This document shows, one piece after another, positions 59,663 to 64,000 of a stretch of 64,000 nt of DNA. The position numbers and the translations under genes were made by a program. The notes beneath the pieces were generated by a model. It searched no databases. It saw nothing but the letters and a program-made list of their open reading frames with translations, and had not been told where the DNA came from. Every line of letters begins with the position of its first letter. Within the stretch, counting starts at the first letter, position 1. The DNA comes from Scandinavium sp036495715 (GTDB taxonomy: Bacteria; Pseudomonadota; Gammaproteobacteria; Enterobacterales; Enterobacteriaceae): assembly GCA_036495715.1 (NCBI GenBank), contig DASXML010000077.1, positions 35,591-99,590 on the forward strand. Direction: 5' to 3'.

Positions 59663-62452
59663 TTAATGCGCCTGATCCCAGTTCACACCGCTACCGACTT
59701 CCACTAATAAGGGAACATCAAGCTTCGTGCTGTTTTCCATGAGTTCGTGGACTTTCTTCGATACGTCTTCCAGATCGTCTTTATGCACTTCGAATACCAG
59801 TTCATCGTGTACCTGCATGATCATGCGCACACGCGGCTGCTCTTTCTGCAACCAATCATCAACCGCAATCATTGCGCGTTTGATAATATCCGCCGCCGTA
59901 CCCTGCATCGGTGCGTTAATTGCCGCACGTTCCGCACCAGCTCGACGTGCCGCATTGCTGGATTTGATGTCCGGCAGATACAGACGACGCCCTTCCAGCG
60001 TTTCGACATAGCCCTGCTCTTTCGCCTGTTCGCGCGTGCGTTCCATATATTCGCGCACGCCCGGATAGCGCTCAAAATACAAATCCATGTACTTCTGCGA
60101 CTCTTTACGCGGAATGTTCAACTGGCGAGATAACCCGAAAGCGCTCATGCCGTAAATCAGACCAAAGTTGATCGCCTTTGCGCTGCGACGCTGTTCGTTG
60201 CTGACGCTGTCCAGCGGCAGGCCAAACACTTCAGCAGCCGTTGCGCGGTGAATATCTTTACCTTCTGCGAACGCAGTCAACAGGCCTTTATCGCGGGAAA
60301 GATGCGCCATAATACGTAGCTCAATTTGCGAGTAGTCCGCAGAAACAATCAGATAATCTTCTGGGGCAATAAACGCCTGACGAATACGGCGGCCTTCTTC
60401 ATTGCGCACCGGAATGTTTTGCAGGTTCGGATCGGTTGAAGACAAACGCCCTGTTGCCGCCACTGCCTGATGATAGGAGGTATGCACGCGCCCCGTTTTC
60501 TCATTGATCATCAGCGGCAGTTTGTCGGTATACGTTGATTTAAGCTTTGCCAGACCACGATATTCGAGGATAACTTTCGGCAGAGGATAGTCGAGCGCCA
60601 GCTCTTCCAGCACTTCTTCGGAAGTGGAAGGCGCGCCGCCTGGGGTTTTCTTCAGTGGCTTGATGCCCTGTTTTTCAAACAGAATAGTCTGCAGCTGTTT
60701 TGGCGAGGAAAGGTTAAACGCCTCTCCGGCAAATTCATGCGCTTTTTGCTCAAGCTCAACCAGACGCGTTGCGAGCTCTGCCGAATGATTGTGCAACACA
60801 GTCGGGTCGATATTCACCCCATTGCGTTCCACACGAGAAAGCACCGGTACCAAAGGCATCTCTATATTCTGGAAAACATTTAGCGGACCTTTCTGCTTTT
60901 GCAGTTTTGGCCACATTTTCAGGTGTAGCTGCAGCGTGACGTCTGCATCTTCTGCGGCATAGCATCCGGCTTCTTCCAGCGCGATTTGGTTGAAAGTAAG
61001 CTGATTTTTCCCTTTCCCGGCAATCTCTTCAAACGTGATGGTTTTATGTTTTAACCAGCGGTTCGACAGGCTGTCCATGTCATGCCGTCCAGCCACGCTG
61101 TCGAGTGTGTAGGATTCCAGCATGGTATCAAAAGCAATGCCGCGCAGTTCAACGCCATAGTTCGCCAGAATCCCGCGATCGTATTTCAGGTTCTGCCCAA
61201 CTTTCAGGCGCTTTTCATCTTCCAGCAGCGGCTTTAACAGTTCCAGTACTCGCTCGCGAGAGATCTGTTCAGGCGCATCAATATAATCATGCGCGACCGG
61301 CACATACGCGGCTTCGCCCGGCTCAGCGGCGAATGAAAGCCCAACCATATTGGCAGAGATATTATCGAGGCTGTCGGTTTCGGTATCAAAAGCAAATACA
61401 GGCGCTTTCTTCAACTTCTCAATCCACTGCTTCAGCGTCGCTTCATCGAGAATGGTGACGTAGTTGTCTGCTGAGAGCACTGTTGCAAGCTCTTCGACTT
61501 CCTCTTCTGTCACCTCTGCAGCAGCAGTTGGCTTCGCCGCAGGTTTTCCACCTTTAGCCTGCATCCATTTCCCGGCTTCTACATCGGTTATCCAGCGTTT
61601 GAATTCATACTCTTTAAACAAACTCAGCAGCTCATCCACTGCGGGTTCCTGAACATGAAGCTGCTCACAGGTCAGTTCCAGTTCCACATCCGTTTTTATG
61701 GTCGCAAGCTTATAAGAGAGATAAGCCATCTCTTTGTTCTGCTCAAGCTTCGCGGCCATGGTTTTTGCGCCACGGAACGTCAGCCCGGCGATTTTTTCCG
61801 GCTCGGCATACAACGCATCCAGGCCACCTAATCCTTGCAGCAGCGCCTGCGCCGTTTTCTCGCCCACACCTGGGACGCCCGGAATGTTATCGGAGGAGTC
61901 GCCCATCAGCGCGAGGAAATCGATAATCAGTTCCGGCGGCACACCGTATTTGGTGACCACTTCTTCTGGACCCAGCACGGTATTGGTCATGGTGTTGATA
62001 AGCGTGATTTCCGGCGTGACCAACTGGGCCATATCTTTATCGCCGGTACTGATCAGCACTGAACGGCCCGCTTTTTCGGCTTCACGCGCCAGCGTGCCGA
62101 TGACGTCATCGGCCTCAACGCCTGACACCGCCAATAGCGGCAGGCCCATTGCTTTTACCATCGCGTGCAGCGGTTCAATCTGAGCGCGAAGCTCGTCTGG
62201 CATCGGTGGGCGGTGAGATTTGTAATGTTCAAACAGTTCGTCACGGAAAGTTTTGCCCTTGGCATCAAAGACTACCGCCGCATGAGTTGGTTGATACTGC
62301 ATGATCAGGCTGCGCAGCATATTCAGCACACCGTACATGGCACCTGTCGGCTGCCCTGCGCTGTTGGTCAGCGGAGGAAACGCGTGATATGCGCGATAGA
62401 GATAAGAGGAGCCATCAACCAGGATGAGGGGGTTTTCTTGGATCTGAACCAT
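59663..62452 (-). CDS. polA: DNA polymerase I
   Basis: Repair and Okazaki-fragment polymerase with 5' nuclease, proofreading exonuclease and polymerase activities. 929 residues (928 in E. coli). 5' nuclease at 1-320 (ILVDGSSYLYRAYHAFPPL, ISTGDKDMAQLV, LMGDSSDNIPGVPGVGEKTA), 3'-5' exonuclease at about 325-515 (FAFDTETDSLD), polymerase with motif A SADYSQIELRIMAHLS, motif B RRSAKAINFGLIYG, motif C MQVHDELVFEV. ATG at 62452. Ends about 190 bases before spf. DnaA boxes lie in its upstream region. Confidence 0.98.
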   Translation of the reverse strand: MVQIQENPLILVDGSSYLYRAYHAFPPLTNSAGQPTGAMYGVLNMLRSLIMQYQPTHAAVVFDAKGKTFRDELFEHYKSHRPPMPDELRAQIEPLHAMVKAMGLPLLAVSGVEADDVIGTLAREAEKAGRSVLISTGDKDMAQLVTPEITLINTMTNTVLGPEEVVTKYGVPPELIIDFLALMGDSSDNIPGVPGVGEKTAQALLQGLGGLDALYAEPEKIAGLTFRGAKTMAAKLEQNKEMAYLSYKLATIKTDVELELTCEQLHVQEPAVDELLSLFKEYEFKRWITDVEAGKWMQAKGGKPAAKPTAAAEVTEEEVEELATVLSADNYVTILDEATLKQWIEKLKKAPVFAFDTETDSLDNISANMVGLSFAAEPGEAAYVPVAHDYIDAPEQISRERVLELLKPLLEDEKRLKVGQNLKYDRGILANYGVELRGIAFDTMLESYTLDSVAGRHDMDSLSNRWLKHKTITFEEIAGKGKNQLTFNQIALEEAGCYAAEDADVTLQLHLKMWPKLQKQKGPLNVFQNIEMPLVPVLSRVERNGVNIDPTVLHNHSAELATRLVELEQKAHEFAGEAFNLSSPKQLQTILFEKQGIKPLKKTPGGAPSTSEEVLEELALDYPLPKVILEYRGLAKLKSTYTDKLPLMINEKTGRVHTSYHQAVAATGRLSSTDPNLQNIPVRNEEGRRIRQAFIAPEDYLIVSADYSQIELRIMAHLSRDKGLLTAFAEGKDIHRATAAEVFGLPLDSVSNEQRRSAKAINFGLIYGMSAFGLSRQLNIPRKESQKYMDLYFERYPGVREYMERTREQAKEQGYVETLEGRRLYLPDIKSSNAARRAGAERAAINAPMQGTAADIIKRAMIAVDDWLQKEQPRVRMIMQVHDELVFEVHKDDLEDVSKKVHELMENSTKLDVPLLVEVGSGVNWDQAH

Positions 62453-62848
62453 AATTTCCGTGCCTGTTTAGCAGATTAAGCGTAAAGGATGCCACAGACA
62501 GAGGTAAAACATGAGTTTTTCCCCCCTTTTGCCCCAAAACTTTTGTAGATCCTCAGGATCGCTCGCAAAGCAATCTTGTGGATAAGTTTGTGCATAGATT
62601 TATTCCATCGAATAAATCCTGGACAGACCGGATTCTATGTAACGATATTAATCATATTTTTCATCACGTTATCCATGATCACAACAACTATACGCATCAT
62701 TGGTGACAATTTGTGCCGTGTGGATATAACTCATCGTTATTTTTCCATTCTGGTAGGACCCGTCTTTAGGGCTGATTTCTGATAAAATCAGCCTCTTGCG
62801 CCTGCGTAAGCCGCACTTTATACAATTAACTATCTGAATAAATTAATT
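62453..62848. promoter_or_regulatory. polA-yihG intergenic region with DnaA-box matches
   Basis: No ORF is supported in these 396 bases between divergent polA and yihG. TGTGGATAA (62577-62585) is an exact DnaA 9-mer (reverse of TTATCCACA). TGTGGATAT (62719-62727) and TTATCCATG (62669-62677) are near-matches. A hairpin GGCTGATTT ... AAATCAGCC lies at about 62769-62793. DnaA control of polA has been reported in E. coli. Confidence 0.6.
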
Positions 62849-63751
62849 ATGTCGAGATTACTCGCTGCGATAACGCTTTTATTGAGTATCGCCCTGACCA
62901 TCGTCGTGACCATTGCCTGTTCTGTGCCAATCATTCTGGCCGGGATCATTAAGCTTCTGCTTCCCATTCCTGCGGTGTGGCGGTCTATCTCGGCATTCTG
63001 TAACCTGATGATGTACTGCTGGTGTTCCGGACTTGCGCTGTTACTACACCTGAACCCGTGGTTGAAATGGGATGTTGAAGGTCTGGAAGGACTCAACAAG
63101 AAAAATTGGTATCTGCTGATTTGTAATCACCACAGTTGGGCAGACATTGTGGTGTTGTGCGTACTGTTTCGTAAGCATATTCCAATGAATAAATACTTTT
63201 TGAAGCAGCAGCTGGCATGGGTACCGTTTATTGGTTTGGCCTGCTGGGCGCTCGACATGCCATTTATGCGCCGCTATTCCCGAAGCTATTTGATTCGCCA
63301 TCCGGAACGCCGCGGTAAAGATGTGGAAACAACCCGTCTTTCCTGTGAGAAATTTCGTAAACATCCGACCACTATTGTGAATTTTGTCGAAGGTTCTCGT
63401 TTCACGGAAGAGAAGCGCCAGCAAACACGTTCGCCTTATAAACACCTGTTGCCACCGAAGGCGGCGGGGATCGCCATGGCGTTAAACGTGTTGGGGAGTC
63501 AGTTCGATAAATTAATGGACGTGACGCTCTGCTATCCAGAAAACGATCGGACACCCTTTTTCGATATGCTGAGCGGGAAATTAACACGCATTGTGGTGCG
63601 GGTAGATTTAGTACCGATAGCCGAACAGTTGCACGGTGATTACGTTAACGATAAGAACTTTAAGCGCGGTTTTCAGCAATGGCTGAATACTCTGTGGGCT
63701 GAAAAAGATGCCCGGATTGAAGAGATTAAAGCGAGTGAAGAAGTCAGATAA
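62849..63751 (+). CDS. yihG: Acyltransferase YihG (PlsC-like)
   Basis: Inner-membrane lysophosphatidic-acid-type acyltransferase; in E. coli YihG is a secondary PlsC that makes phosphatidic acid, favouring unsaturated chains. 300 residues (310 in E. coli). Two N-terminal hydrophobic segments, catalytic HxxxxD motif NHHSWADI (about 88-95), block II PFMRRYSRSYL, block III NFVEGSRFTEEKRQ. ATG at 62849. Divergent from polA, as in E. coli. Confidence 0.94.
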   Translation: MSRLLAAITLLLSIALTIVVTIACSVPIILAGIIKLLLPIPAVWRSISAFCNLMMYCWCSGLALLLHLNPWLKWDVEGLEGLNKKNWYLLICNHHSWADIVVLCVLFRKHIPMNKYFLKQQLAWVPFIGLACWALDMPFMRRYSRSYLIRHPERRGKDVETTRLSCEKFRKHPTTIVNFVEGSRFTEEKRQQTRSPYKHLLPPKAAGIAMALNVLGSQFDKLMDVTLCYPENDRTPFFDMLSGKLTRIVVRVDLVPIAEQLHGDYVNDKNFKRGFQQWLNTLWAEKDARIEEIKASEEVR

Positions 63752-64000
63752 CGGTCGAAAAAAAGCCCCGTACGTGCCGTAATGTCAGTCAGTTAAGCCC
63801 TTTTTAAGCCCGGTGAACCGTTGCGCGCCTTCTGGTTCACGCTTTCCTTTCACGTCCCGGCAACGGGCGCACGAAGGGGGCGGCCAGTCGCCGCCGCCCC
63901 CTTCACCCCCGGCTCTGGCTAACAAAATCGTCGCTTCGCGATACCTTCCGCTTTTCCCTTTCGGCTTTCGGGTCGGGCGCGATGCAACGTCCCTGTAAGT
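63752..64000. other. GC-rich tail region with strong inverted repeat
   Basis: After the yihG stop come 249 bases with no gene I can support. GGGGGCGGC (about 63877-63885) and GCCGCCCCC (about 63893-63901) can form a strong hairpin. The 61-codon frame here is Pro/Ser/Arg-rich, low-complexity and reads like non-coding GC-rich DNA. The next gene in E. coli would be dsbA, beyond the window. Confidence 0.5.

Noticed and set aside
1..64000. CRISPR array, prophage, IS element, tRNA or rRNA genes
   Set aside because: No regularly spaced direct repeats, integrase, transposase, cloverleaf or rRNA signatures were seen on either strand.

Overview
The window is a stretch of chromosome from a member of the Enterobacteriaceae. 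Almost every protein reads as a close relative of an Escherichia coli protein. The gene blocks are those of the E. coli 87-88 minute region (rpmE-priA-cytR-ftsN-hslVU-menA-rraA, pfkA-fieF-cpxPRA, sodA-rha-frv-fdo, fabY-dtd-yihYX-bipA-glnALG-hemN-polA). It is probably not E. coli itself: the sulfoquinovose (yihO-W) cluster and kdgT are not at their usual places, the segment normally between rraA and pfkA is missing, and the rha operon carries an ABC transporter and an alcohol dehydrogenase. ERIC and REP repeats fit an Enterobacter/Leclercia/Citrobacter-like genus, but I cannot name the genus from sequence alone. No rRNA, tRNA, CRISPR array, insertion sequence or prophage was seen.

Layout. 1-0.6 kb: 5' part of a KdgM-type porin gene. 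0.9-9.5 kb: housekeeping block rpmE, priA, cytR, ftsN, hslVU (sigma-32 promoter), menA, rraA. 9.5-12.3 kb: a DUF1993 gene, pfkA and fieF. 12.3-15.2 kb: the Cpx envelope-stress system, cpxP with the 3'-UTR sRNA CpxQ, divergent from cpxRA. 15.2-16.6 kb: yiiM and sodA. 16.9-30.0 kb: an expanded L-rhamnose locus: rhaT symporter, rhaR/rhaS regulators, rhaBAD, a four-gene sugar ABC transporter, a FucO-type lactaldehyde reductase and rhaM. These give uptake, isomerisation, phosphorylation, aldol cleavage and reduction of L-lactaldehyde to 1,2-propanediol in one place.

30.0-33.4 kb: a carbohydrate-type porin, then an XRE-cupin regulator divergent from an AzlCD amino-acid exporter pair. 33.5-38.2 kb: the frvABXR PTS/peptidase/regulator operon. 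38.2-45.3 kb: an ERIC, a small YhcN-family periplasmic protein, fdhD, and the selenocysteine-containing formate dehydrogenase-O operon fdoGHI-fdhE. 45.5-49.3 kb: an alpha/beta hydrolase converging on the fabY-dtd-yihY-yihX group.

49.5-55.9 kb: bipA divergent from glnA-glnL-glnG, with NtrC and sigma-54 sites. 56.0-59.5 kb: hemN, a 60-codon membrane ORF, yihI, the sRNAs CsrC and Spot 42 flanking engB. 59.6-63.8 kb: polA and yihG. The last 250 bases are GC-rich, contain a strong inverted repeat, and hold no gene I can support.

The strongest points for follow-up are the rraA-pfkA junction, the duplicated rhamnose uptake capacity, the tiny ORF that continues in frame after the yihI stop codon, the XRE-cupin/AzlCD unit with a near-perfect operator palindrome, and ERIC elements placed inside terminator or 3'-UTR structures. 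I did not find a clearly new multi-gene system; most of the window is conserved core genome.
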